Below, in pieces: positions 1 through 5,348 of a stretch of 5,348 nucleotides of DNA. Below the pieces are notes generated by a model. It saw only the letters and a list, made by a program, of their open reading frames with translations. It searched no databases and was not told where the DNA came from. Each line of letters begins with the position of its first letter. Positions within the stretch are counted from its first letter, which is position 1. The DNA is from Oribacterium sp. UBA3737 (lineage in GTDB: Bacteria > Bacillota_A > Clostridia > Lachnospirales > Lachnospiraceae): positions 1 through 5,348 of the forward strand of contig DFGZ01000363.1 in the NCBI GenBank assembly GCA_002371295.1, read 5' to 3'. Position numbers and translations under genes: made by a program.

Positions 1-3000
1 AGCCGCGTTTCCATTCGTCGTCTTGCTGACTGTCAAGTTGCCAGTAGCATCTTCACTATAACTATTCGTGAAGGAGAATTGTTCCTTTGCTAAATCAGGA
101 AAAATAGATATACTGTGGTCATCTTTATTATAAGATACCGTCAAATCAACTGTTTTATATGTATTTCCAACAGGCGTAACATTCGTGGGAAGACTTGAAG
201 TGTCTTCTGAAACAGTAACTGCCATATGAAGCTCATTATTGGAATTTAAGAGATCTTTTATTTCTATATATCCAGCATCCAGTTGATTAGAAGAAGCATT
301 ATAAGCAAACTTCAGCTTATCGAATAATATCGTTCCAGAGGCATCATTAGTTGATCTTTCAAATACCTTTGTTTGACCATCAATAGTGTAAGACAAAACA
401 AACGTAAACTCACCAGACATTAACGAACGACCAGTCAAAGTTTTTATCGCAGATATTCCAGTTTGACTTACAGAACGATAATTACGATTATGGCGATAAA
501 AATGCCATTCAGCTGTTGATGTAACTGATTTTTCAGTTAATATCCACCCCGCACCATTCTTTTGTGTCACATCTGCATTTGGTGCAAGAAACAATCCTGA
601 AGCGTCTGTTATATCTAAAGATGTAGCAGTAGGAACATTAAATGTAATATGTTCAAAAATAATGTCATCAACTTTTTTATTTTCTTCAGGATCTGCATTT
701 AAAGCAGATGTAGTAGAAGGAATAGTAACGCTTTCTCCGTTATACTGTGTAGTAACATTAAACTTTCCGATATTCACAGTATTCCCTGGCACATTAAAAA
801 CAATACTTTGGCCTGGTTTTTTCTTTATTGTCCATAGACCATTATTTGCCATTTTAGATGCTATATAAGTACAATCGACATAAATAGTAATATTGTCGGG
901 GAAATCCTCAAAATCAAGAGTACCAATTTTACCCTCGCTATTTGTATCAGGTGTAACTGTAATTTTAGCATTTAAAGTTGTAGAACTAGATTCTCCTGTC
1001 GTTCTTAAACTATCAACATAGCTTTCAATCTCCTTCTTTGTCTTCATAATCGGAGTAACCATTACTCCAGCATTATTGTATTGGAGCTTATTGTTATTAT
1101 AGTCTTCTTTTGTCATATACACATCAATATCAACAGTGTTCCCAATTGATAATGACATGACACTATCACCATCAAAGCTACCAACATAGAAAGGAATCGC
1201 AGAATGACCGCTACCATCAATATCTATATTTCCTTCAGAAGTATAGTTAAGAGTTTTAACAGCAAAGTTAGTTTCTGTATGTCCATTTTGATTTAATCTA
1301 TCAGCTACAATTCCAAATTCTGCCGCGTTTCCAAGTACATCCTCAGGAGTTATTGCATCATCAAAAGAATGCTTTGTAAGCTTAAAGAGATACTCTGTTC
1401 GTATAATATGCTCAATATCATCGGATACAGTAACTAGCCCAGCTTTGTTGTTGCTCTGATCAGAAAAACTATACTCTCCCATAGCAAGAACTTTTGTGAC
1501 AGTGTTCTCAGGATTTACCCCACCTATGGATACAGTTCCAGGATTAACTGGTTTTACAATAGATGCAGTTATGTTCTTCCAGTTTTCGGAGTACTTCTGC
1601 CCATCAGACCAACTTCCCGTGATTGGTATAATCACCTTATCTTTAGTACCATCTCCCGTAATGGGGGCTAAATAATAGTAATGATTATTACCATCTTTGC
1701 TAGTTGCATCTAGAAGCACATAGTATTTTCCATCTAAAGCTCCTTTATCACTAACAGGATCAAAGTCAAAAACTACATCGAATTCATCTTTATAAGATTT
1801 TTTGATTTTTATTTCAAAATCATAATCTTGGTTCTGTACATGGTCGCCTGAAATAAATGTAAAGCCTTCAAAGCCACCATTCATCATTTTTTCATACTTT
1901 GCTTTAATAGCCTCATTGCCATTCGACAGTCCTTGCTTCAGCTTTTCAAATGTACTAAGTCCTTCATCTTCATCAAAACATACAAATCTTACTTTTAAAT
2001 TACTCTTCTGATCAGTTGACAATTCTGAAAACGACTTCGTCTGGTTTCCACCGCTTAGTGAAGTATAAAAAGATGATACGGAAAAAACTCTTGGTGCAGC
2101 TGTAAAATCAGTAATCTTAGTGATATTCCAAGGAGTATCAGCAGGAGCATCAACAATCTTATCAGCACTTGTTGACCAAGTAATCATGTAAAAGTTATAT
2201 CCATCAGGTAAAGTTGGAACATCTGATGATGATGATGAACCATCATAGTCAAAAGAGGATATTCTAATATCAAATGAATCAGCAGAATTCTGATCTAAAA
2301 TCTTAATCACATACGACGAGCTTCCAATCAAAACGGTCAGTTCGTACTCATCGTCAAACGCAGCATTACTCTTCAGTATCCATGCTCCGGTCTCGTCCTG
2401 CGTCAGAACAAGGTCATTTTCATTGGCGTCGCCGCTGTTCTCTACGAGATTAAGCTCCGCCTTGATGATAGACTGCCCTTCAGGAATGGTGATATTCAGT
2501 GCATCCAGAACCTCAGTCAGGGCATAGGTACCCATTCCTTCCGGATGATATTCATAATCCCCATAGTAGAAGTCAACGGTAAATGCGAAGACGGAGAAGT
2601 CTTTCGCATCAAATGTCACCTCGTCGGTATTTCCGGCAAGGTCTACGGTTGCTGTTGTGATGTTCTCTACATTGATGTCATTTACAGTGATATCGGTCGC
2701 GTCTGCTGTTGTCTCGTTCGCTTCTTTTACATCTTCATTGAGCGGAAGGTGGAGGACATCAACGTCCTGCTTGTTCTCCGCGCCCAGTCCGTCAGAGATC
2801 TGGGACTGCTTCATCGTAACTGAGATCTTTACAGCGCCTTCTTCCGGCTGATACTCAATCAGCTTGCCGGTCTCTTCGCCGTTCTCGTCCTTCTCAGCTC
2901 CGATAAATGCAATATCATAAAGGAGTGTGCTGCTCTGATCGTATTCCTTCACGGTAGCATCGTTCAATGCTTCCATGTATGCGTCGTAATTATATTCTTC

Positions 3001-3873
3001 GGAGGTGGGAGTAACTTCCTTGACGACGAGCTGTGCGTCGTCCGGGATCTGACTTGCTTTTGAAAGGTCGGCTGTCACCTTGACCTTCGCGTCCTCATAT
3101 TCATAGTGGCGCTTCGTCGGTTCTGTTTCCGGCTCGGTATCGGTCTCAGCCTCCGTCATCTTCTCTTCATCGGAAACTGCTTCCGTACCCGGAATAGCAT
3201 CTGTGGCCGTCTCGGGTTCGTCGCTTGTGATTTCGTCCTCTTTGATGCCGTCCGCACTATGCGCATTATCCGTATCATCTGAAATGATCACGCCGTTGGA
3301 GTTGTCGAAGTCTTTTCCTTCGGTTCCTTCAGCAGGTTTGGTTTCTTCCGGCTTGCCTTCCGCAGTCTTTCCGGCTGCATCAGAAGCGGAGCCCTGCTTC
3401 TTATCAGTGCTCTCGGTGGTTTTTCCATTATTTTCAGCTGTTTGATCGCCGGATTTGGTTTCTTCGGCCTTTTTCTCAGTACCGGCTTCCGCGTTTTTCT
3501 GATTCTCAGCGTTCTGAGCTTCTTCAGCTGCCTTTCTCGCTGCTTCTTCTTCAGCGAGCCGGGCTGCTTCCTGCTCTGCAGCTATTCTTGCGGCTTCTTC
3601 TTCGGCTGCCTTTCTGGCGGCTTCTTCCGCTTCGGCTTGCTTTGCAGCTTCCTGCTCTGCCGCGATCCTGGCGGCTTCCTCCGCCGCGGCCTGCTGAGCG
3701 GCTGCTTCCGCCGACTGAGTCTCAGGCTCGGCCTGAGCAGTGATTGTCGGATCTATTGCGTCGCCTTCTGTGGCGAACACCACATAGCTCTGCTGCAGAA
3801 TCATCACCCCGGCAAGCAGTAAAGCCAGGATTCTTCTTTTAAGCTTGAACTTTCCGTTGTCCTTTCTCTTCAT
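1..3873 (-). CDS. Giant secreted modular adhesin (3' end outside window)
   Basis: The frame is open for 1291 codons from the ATG at 3873 to the window edge; I checked every in-frame triplet and found no stop. Visible order: signal peptide 1-34; Ala/Glu/Gln coiled coil about 52-120; acidic Thr/Glu/Lys linker to about 250; a conserved module about 254-437 (motifs SSTLLYDIAFIGAE, DVLHLPLNEDVKE, KDFSVFAFTVDFYYG); a second small module about 448-527 (GTYALTEVLDALNIT ... YVIKILD); a beta-rich, Asp/Ser/Asn-rich stretch about 528-830; a choice-of-anchor-A-like adhesive domain about 844-1131; a Spy0128/FctA-like pilin isopeptide domain about 1138-1273; then GNLTVSKTTNGNAA, which resembles the opening of a Cna-B/DUF7601 repeat. 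The two N-terminal modules match my memory of Lachnospiraceae surface proteins; this is family recall, not a search. Likely role: export and attachment to host or plant polymers or to other cells; the ligand is unknown. No LPXTG anchor is visible because the C-terminus is missing. GC content drops sharply after codon ~511 (see findings). Start chosen for its AAAGGAG site and signal peptide. It has its own promoter. Confidence 0.93.
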   Translation of the reverse strand, partial: MKRKDNGKFKLKRRILALLLAGVMILQQSYVVFATEGDAIDPTITAQAEPETQSAEAAAQQAAAEEAARIAAEQEAAKQAEAEEAARKAAEEEAARIAAEQEAARLAEEEAARKAAEEAQNAENQKNAEAGTEKKAEETKSGDQTAENNGKTTESTDKKQGSASDAAGKTAEGKPEETKPAEGTEGKDFDNSNGVIISDDTDNAHSADGIKEDEITSDEPETATDAIPGTEAVSDEEKMTEAETDTEPETEPTKRHYEYEDAKVKVTADLSKASQIPDDAQLVVKEVTPTSEEYNYDAYMEALNDATVKEYDQSSTLLYDIAFIGAEKDENGEETGKLIEYQPEEGAVKISVTMKQSQISDGLGAENKQDVDVLHLPLNEDVKEANETTADATDITVNDINVENITTATVDLAGNTDEVTFDAKDFSVFAFTVDFYYGDYEYHPEGMGTYALTEVLDALNITIPEGQSIIKAELNLVENSGDANENDLVLTQDETGAWILKSNAAFDDEYELTVLIGSSSYVIKILDQNSADSFDIRISSFDYDGSSSSSDVPTLPDGYNFYMITWSTSADKIVDAPADTPWNITKITDFTAAPRVFSVSSFYTSLSGGNQTKSFSELSTDQKSNLKVRFVCFDEDEGLSTFEKLKQGLSNGNEAIKAKYEKMMNGGFEGFTFISGDHVQNQDYDFEIKIKKSYKDEFDVVFDFDPVSDKGALDGKYYVLLDATSKDGNNHYYYLAPITGDGTKDKVIIPITGSWSDGQKYSENWKNITASIVKPVNPGTVSIGGVNPENTVTKVLAMGEYSFSDQSNNKAGLVTVSDDIEHIIRTEYLFKLTKHSFDDAITPEDVLGNAAEFGIVADRLNQNGHTETNFAVKTLNYTSEGNIDIDGSGHSAIPFYVGSFDGDSVMSLSIGNTVDIDVYMTKEDYNNNKLQYNNAGVMVTPIMKTKKEIESYVDSLRTTGESSSTTLNAKITVTPDTNSEGKIGTLDFEDFPDNITIYVDCTYIASKMANNGLWTIKKKPGQSIVFNVPGNTVNIGKFNVTTQYNGESVTIPSTTSALNADPEENKKVDDIIFEHITFNVPTATSLDITDASGLFLAPNADVTQKNGAGWILTEKSVTSTAEWHFYRHNRNYRSVSQTGISAIKTLTGRSLMSGEFTFVLSYTIDGQTKVFERSTNDASGTILFDKLKFAYNASSNQLDAGYIEIKDLLNSNNELHMAVTVSEDTSSLPTNVTPVGNTYKTVDLTVSYNKDDHSISIFPDLAKEQFSFTNSYSEDATGNLTVSKTTNGNAA
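55..462 (-). other. Spy0128/FctA-like pilin isopeptide domain
   Basis: Residues about 1138-1273 of the adhesin. The sequence has the hallmark AIKTLTGRSL...GEFTFVLSY at its start, a middle ASGTILFDKLKF strand, and FSFTNSY at its end, the pattern of streptococcal-type pilin isopeptide domains. These domains form an internal Lys-Asn bond with a catalytic acid. The likely triad is Lys1144, Glu1223 (in VTVSED) and Asn1270, all present, so the crosslink is expected to form. It would stiffen the stalk against shear and proteolysis. Glu1223 is the least certain assignment. Confidence 0.65.
481..1344 (-). other. Choice-of-anchor-A-like adhesive domain
   Basis: Residues about 844-1131 of the adhesin. 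The entry motif NAAEFGIVADRLNQNG followed by HTETNFAV resembles the start of choice-of-anchor-A domains (LGxAxxFGxxA...F...GxxExNxAV). The exit motif GLFLAPNADVTQKNGAGW, then EWHFYRH, resembles the closing strands of that fold (APxAxV...GxxI...EWH). Between them lie beta-rich segments such as GLWTIKKKPGQSIVFNVPG. Such domains are found in bacterial surface proteins and are thought to form a right-handed beta-solenoid; the binding partner is unknown. Assigned from motifs alone. The boundaries are approximate. Confidence 0.6.
3514..3720 (-). repeat. Ala/Glu-rich coiled-coil repeat in adhesin
   Basis: Residues about 52-120 consist almost only of Ala, Glu, Gln, Arg and Lys, as expected of a long helix or coiled coil. 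The segment EEAARIAAEQEAA occurs exactly twice, at residues 65-77 and 92-104 (bases 3643-3681 and 3562-3600, 81 bp apart), and EEAARKAAEE occurs twice, at 83-92 and 109-118. The two DNA copies differ mainly at third codon positions, so the duplication is not recent. It probably acts as a rigid stalk or a wall-spanning segment just after the signal peptide. Length change by recombination between copies is conceivable. Confidence 0.8.
3772..3873 (-). other. Signal peptide of the adhesin
   Basis: Residues 1-34 have a strongly basic n-region (MKRKDNGKFKLKRR), a hydrophobic core (ILALLLAGVMIL) and a probable type I signal peptidase site V-F-A before TEG, so cleavage is expected after Ala34. There is no lipobox cysteine and no YSIRK-type motif. 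This supports Sec export and the ATG at 3873 as the true start. Confidence 0.88.
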
Positions 3874-3879
3874 TTTTCT

Positions 3880-3886
3880 CTCCTTT
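3880..3886 (-). promoter_or_regulatory. Ribosome binding site of the adhesin
   Basis: Read on the minus strand this is AAAGGAG, 6 bases before the ATG at 3873. It is the strongest Shine-Dalgarno site in the leader and decides the start against the longer in-frame alternatives at 3957 and 4041. Confidence 0.8.
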
Positions 3887-3993
3887 TGTACCCTGTTCTC
3901 TGTTTCTCCCTGTTGTCCGACAGTTCCTATATTTGTAACCGGGAGGTTTGCAATCATATAACTGTTACTTCCTTTATTGCATACTGCTCCCTT

Positions 3994-4022
3994 TATATAA
4001 TTATTCAGTAGAATTGTATCAA
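3994..4022 (-). promoter_or_regulatory. Sigma-A-type promoter for the adhesin
   Basis: On the minus strand TTGATA (4022-4017) is followed after exactly 17 bases by TATATA (3999-3994), close to the TTGACA/TATAAT consensus at optimal spacing. Transcription would start near 3987 and give a leader of about 115 bases. A second candidate -10, TATAAT at 4045-4040, has no convincing -35 at the right distance. No clear operator or riboswitch was found in the leader. Confidence 0.55.
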
Positions 4023-4148
4023 AAAACGTGTGATATTTCATTATAGAAATGTTAAGAAATTATCATTACGAATCTGTGCATATTGTCGAAGCAGTTTGCT
4101 TATACGTATTGTGTGTATCTTTTTGCGTTTTTTTCTTTTCTTTCAGGC

Positions 4149-4367
4149 TCAGAGTTTAAAACCCCGGCTTCCATTTCTGTTGTCAGCAAAAGAATCCTGA
4201 GAGTCTCTTAAAACTCCCAGGATTCTTATTGCATCCGTTTGCGTTGATACGGATACGTTTTTGCCATTCATTTGAAGATGCAGGCTATAATATCTCAGTT
4301 CTCCGCGCCTGTCTCCGGTTGTCTCCAGTACATCATCTGCTGCACCTGTCTCCGGCACATCTGCCGC
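4149..4367 (-). other. In-frame open stretch after the TAG stop (readthrough region or 3' UTR)
   Basis: The frame of the 201-residue gene continues past its TAG for 72 sense codons to a TGA at 4151-4149. It first encodes two more degenerate copies of the GAADVPET repeat, then QMNGKNVSVSTQTDAIRILG and a basic tail. A separate gene is unlikely: there is no good start (only GTG inside the repeat or a later ATG), no evident ribosome binding site, and a terminator-like hairpin sits inside. The best reading is a 3' UTR that holds remnants of a once longer C-terminus. Rare TAG readthrough is the alternative. Confidence 0.5.
4187..4227 (-). terminator. Probable intrinsic terminator of the small secreted gene
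   Basis: A perfect 10-bp inverted repeat pairs AAGAATCCTG (4190-4199) with CAGGATTCTT (4218-4227). After one mismatch the stem extends by GAG/CTC, leaving a loop of 10 bases. On the minus strand the stem ends in ...TTCTTTTGC, giving a short U-run. It lies 140 bases downstream of the TAG at 4368 and upstream of the adhesin promoter, so it would separate the two transcripts. The short U-run makes it a moderate rather than strong terminator. Confidence 0.65.
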
Positions 4368-4394
4368 CTATGGCTCCGGCACATCTGCCGCACC
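4320..4394 (-). repeat. 24-bp tandem repeat spanning the stop codon
   Basis: Read on the minus strand there are three in-phase units: 4394-4371 encodes GAADVPEP, 4370-4347 encodes stop-AADVPET, and 4346-4320 (27 bases, diverged) encodes GAADDVLET. The 18-base core GCGGCAGATGTGCCGGAG is identical at 4391-4374 and 4367-4350. The first codon of the middle unit is TAG where its neighbours have GGT, and this is the stop codon of the 201-residue gene. Confidence 0.85.
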
Positions 4395-4973
4395 TGTCCC
4401 AGACGCATATGCCGCCTCGGTTTCAGGCGCATTTTCCGCCTGTTTCTTCTGCATCAGCTTTGCCAGATACATATTCAGCTCGTCGTCGTAGTTCACCCAC
4501 TCGACTGTATAATTGGTCGCGTCATTTACGGTTGCTTTCAGGACTCCGGTGTGTTTTCCGTTCAGATACGATCCTTCCGGTGTCTTACTGAGGTTATAGC
4601 CCGAGCCGATCTGTGTAAGATCCTCTGTCATAGTGAGTGTATGGTTGTCGAAGTAATATGTGTTGCTCTCTTCCTTATCCTCATCGGCAAGCCACGCGGT
4701 CACCGCCCAGGTGCGTGCAAGGCTCTCCATCTGATCATCATCCGGCTGTGTTTCATAGTTGAATACGAAGTCATTCACCGTATCATATCCGCTCTTTACG
4801 GCTCCGGCGACTCCTATGTCGTCAAGGAATTTCCCTGCTTTCCCGCCAATTCCGACGATGAAGTCCTTCGCGTCATCGACAACATTTGCCTGAGCGCTGA
4901 TCGGAGCCAGTGTACCTATTATAAGTGACAGGCTCAGCGCTGCCGCCGCTCTGCGTGTTATCTTCCTGCTCAT
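4368..4973 (-). CDS. Small secreted protein of unknown function, 201 residues
   Basis: I do not recognise a family. The start ATG at 4973 has GGGAG 6 bases upstream. Residues 1-29 form a Sec signal peptide: basic MSRKITRR, hydrophobic AAAALSLSLIIGTLA, cleavage site A-Q-A before NVV. The RR pair is not followed by a proper Tat motif. The mature part has no cysteine. Residues 31-70 form a Gly/Ala-rich, probably amphipathic helical stretch (GIGGKAGKFLDDIGVAG). Residues about 72-165 are a mixed domain rich in Asp, Thr, Tyr and Asn, with TWAVTAWLADEDKEES, the strand-like TYYFDNHTLTMTEDL, and GVLKATVNDATNYTVEWVNYDD. A charged helix follows (DELNMYLAKLMQKKQAE), then a low-complexity Ala/Glu/Pro/Thr tail that enters the tandem repeat and ends at TAG. 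There is no wall anchor or transmembrane segment besides the signal, so it is exported and probably released. It lies 81 bases after the EAL gene on the same strand and could share its transcript. Confidence 0.85.
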   Translation of the reverse strand: MSRKITRRAAAALSLSLIIGTLAPISAQANVVDDAKDFIVGIGGKAGKFLDDIGVAGAVKSGYDTVNDFVFNYETQPDDDQMESLARTWAVTAWLADEDKEESNTYYFDNHTLTMTEDLTQIGSGYNLSKTPEGSYLNGKHTGVLKATVNDATNYTVEWVNYDDELNMYLAKLMQKKQAENAPETEAAYASGTGAADVPEP

Positions 4974-4979
4974 AGTGTT

Positions 4980-4984
4980 CTCCC
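4980..4984 (-). promoter_or_regulatory. Ribosome binding site of the small secreted gene
   Basis: GGGAG on the minus strand, 6 bases before the ATG at 4973, which supports this start. No convincing -35/-10 pair of its own was found in the 81-base gap; TATATT near 5010-5020 lacks a partner. Confidence 0.6.
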
Positions 4985-5029
4985 GTTTTACTCTGTAATC
5001 GCAACGTTTTATGAATATATGTATTGCAG

Positions 5030-5058
5030 CTGAACGTCTTTTATCTTATATCGTTCAG
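5030..5058. repeat. Perfect 7-bp inverted repeat over the EAL stop codon
   Basis: CTGAACG (5030-5036) and CGTTCAG (5052-5058) are exact inverted copies with a 15-base AT-rich spacer, and the right arm covers the TGA stop of the EAL gene (5057-5055). On the minus strand no U-run follows, so it is a poor intrinsic terminator. It could be an operator for the small secreted gene, an mRNA-stabilising hairpin, or chance. Confidence 0.45.
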
Positions 5059-5348
5059 GATTCATTATAATGTGCTGTCAGCTGCGGCTCATATTTTCTG
5101 ATAAATTCTTCCACCGGTATCGGCCTTGAGAAGTAGAATCCCTGGAATAAATGGCATCCCATCTGGGACAGCATATTTACGGTTTCCTGATTCTCCACGC
5201 CCTCCGTTATAACGTGCATGCCGAGCGCGTGGGCCATCTGGATGATGGACGACAGGATCGTCTTCATCTTGCGCTCGTGTACGGTGTGCTGGAGGAAGCC
5301 GCGGTCGATCTTGAGGACGTCCGCATTCAGGTCCTTCAGCATCTTCAG
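5055..5348 (-). CDS. EAL-domain cyclic-di-GMP phosphodiesterase, C-terminal part
   Basis: Partial: the frame enters from the right edge. A Met codon at 5342 is internal, because LK precedes it in frame and LKMLKDLNADVLKID matches the usual SLxxLKxLPxDxLKID of EAL domains. EAL enzymes hydrolyse c-di-GMP to pGpG in the cytoplasm. Of the catalytic signatures, the visible ones are intact (numbering from that Met): Lys11 in KID, Glu47 in TEGVE, and Gln67 in QGF, followed by the usual YFSRPIPVEEF end. The EAL motif itself, the metal-binding DDFG loop and any upstream GGDEF or sensor domain lie outside the window, so activity cannot be judged fully. The protein stops about 15 residues after the EAL domain. 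Its GC content is about 60% near the edge. Being next to secreted and adhesive genes fits a role in attachment control, but this is inference. Confidence 0.9.
   Translation of the reverse strand: MKMLKDLNADVLKIDRGFLQHTVHERKMKTILSSIIQMAHALGMHVITEGVENQETVNMLSQMGCHLFQGFYFSRPIPVEEFIRKYEPQLTAHYNES

Larger units (their letters stand above)
3874..4148. other. AT-rich intergenic leader
   Basis: This stretch between the readthrough region and the adhesin holds the promoter and ribosome binding site described separately. It also has a small perfect hairpin on the minus strand (AAGCA-aac-TGCTT, about 4088-4100), a T-rich run on the plus strand near 4117-4143, and an in-frame upstream extension of the adhesin frame that stays open to a TAA at 4060-4062. 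I see no RNA gene in it. Confidence 0.6.

Noticed and set aside
662..868. Plus-strand 68-codon open frame within the adhesin
   Set aside because: It is antisense to the adhesive domain and has no ribosome binding site or recognisable protein features.
2545..3822. Plus-strand open frames opposite the adhesin N-terminus, including Phe/Cys/Ser-rich ones
   Set aside because: Their composition is what the complement of Ala/Glu/Lys-rich coding DNA gives, and they lie entirely within the verified adhesin frame.
3874..4020. Possible c-di-GMP-I riboswitch in the adhesin leader (GCAAACC and GGTTAC on the minus strand)
   Set aside because: The two short matches are separated by only four bases and form a 4-bp hairpin, and the CACGCACA core and the GNRA-capped stem of the class are absent.
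4149..4358. Independent 69-codon minus-strand gene after the TAG
   Set aside because: It begins at a GTG inside the tandem repeat, shares the frame of the preceding gene, and contains a terminator-like hairpin; better seen as a 3' extension or UTR.
4229..4928. Overlapping plus-strand open frames opposite the small secreted gene
   Set aside because: They are antisense shadows: Cys/His/Arg-rich compositions, no good ribosome binding site, and the minus-strand frame has a clear signal peptide and start.
4950..4973. Tat signal on the small secreted protein (TRRAAAA)
   Set aside because: The residues after RR do not fit the SRRxFLK consensus; an ordinary Sec signal with an AQA cleavage site explains it.
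1..5348. CRISPR array, tRNA or rRNA genes, insertion sequence or attachment sites
   Set aside because: No regularly spaced repeats, cloverleaf sequences, transposase frames or terminal inverted repeats were seen on either strand.

Overview
The window looks like chromosomal DNA from a Gram-positive gut-type Clostridia, most likely Lachnospiraceae. The evidence is the AAGGAG-type ribosome binding sites, an EAL-domain protein of Clostridia style, and a very large secreted modular adhesin whose N-terminal modules I recognise from Lachnospiraceae surface proteins. The family assignment is inference; there is no rRNA or other marker gene here. All genes lie on the minus strand, so transcription runs from right to left.

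Right edge (5055-5348): the last ~97 codons of an EAL-domain protein, a probable cyclic-di-GMP phosphodiesterase, whose 5' part is outside the window. Next (4368-4973) is a small secreted protein of 201 residues that I do not recognise. Its C-terminus runs into an in-phase 24-bp tandem repeat, and its stop codon sits inside that repeat. The same frame stays open for 72 more codons after the stop, but a terminator-like hairpin (4190-4227) lies in that stretch, so it is probably a 3' untranslated region.

Between 3874 and 4148 is an AT-rich leader with a good sigma-A-type promoter (TTGATA-17 bp-TATATA). It drives the dominant feature, a giant secreted adhesin that starts at 3873 and runs off the left edge without a stop: 1291 codons are visible. 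Its order is signal peptide, Ala/Glu-rich coiled coil, acidic Thr/Glu/Lys linker, two conserved N-terminal modules, a beta-rich stretch, a choice-of-anchor-A-like adhesive domain, a Spy0128/FctA-like isopeptide pilin domain, and the first residues of a further Cna-B/DUF7601-like repeat. A wall anchor would be expected beyond the window but cannot be seen.

The most interesting signal is compositional. The first ~511 codons of the adhesin are about 50-60% GC, like the neighbouring genes, while the remaining ~780 codons are about 30-38% GC with quite different codon use. Adhesive modules of foreign origin seem to have been joined to a resident export and stalk region. The juxtaposition of a c-di-GMP enzyme, a small secreted protein and a large adhesin suggests a surface-attachment locus, but co-regulation is not demonstrated by the sequence.
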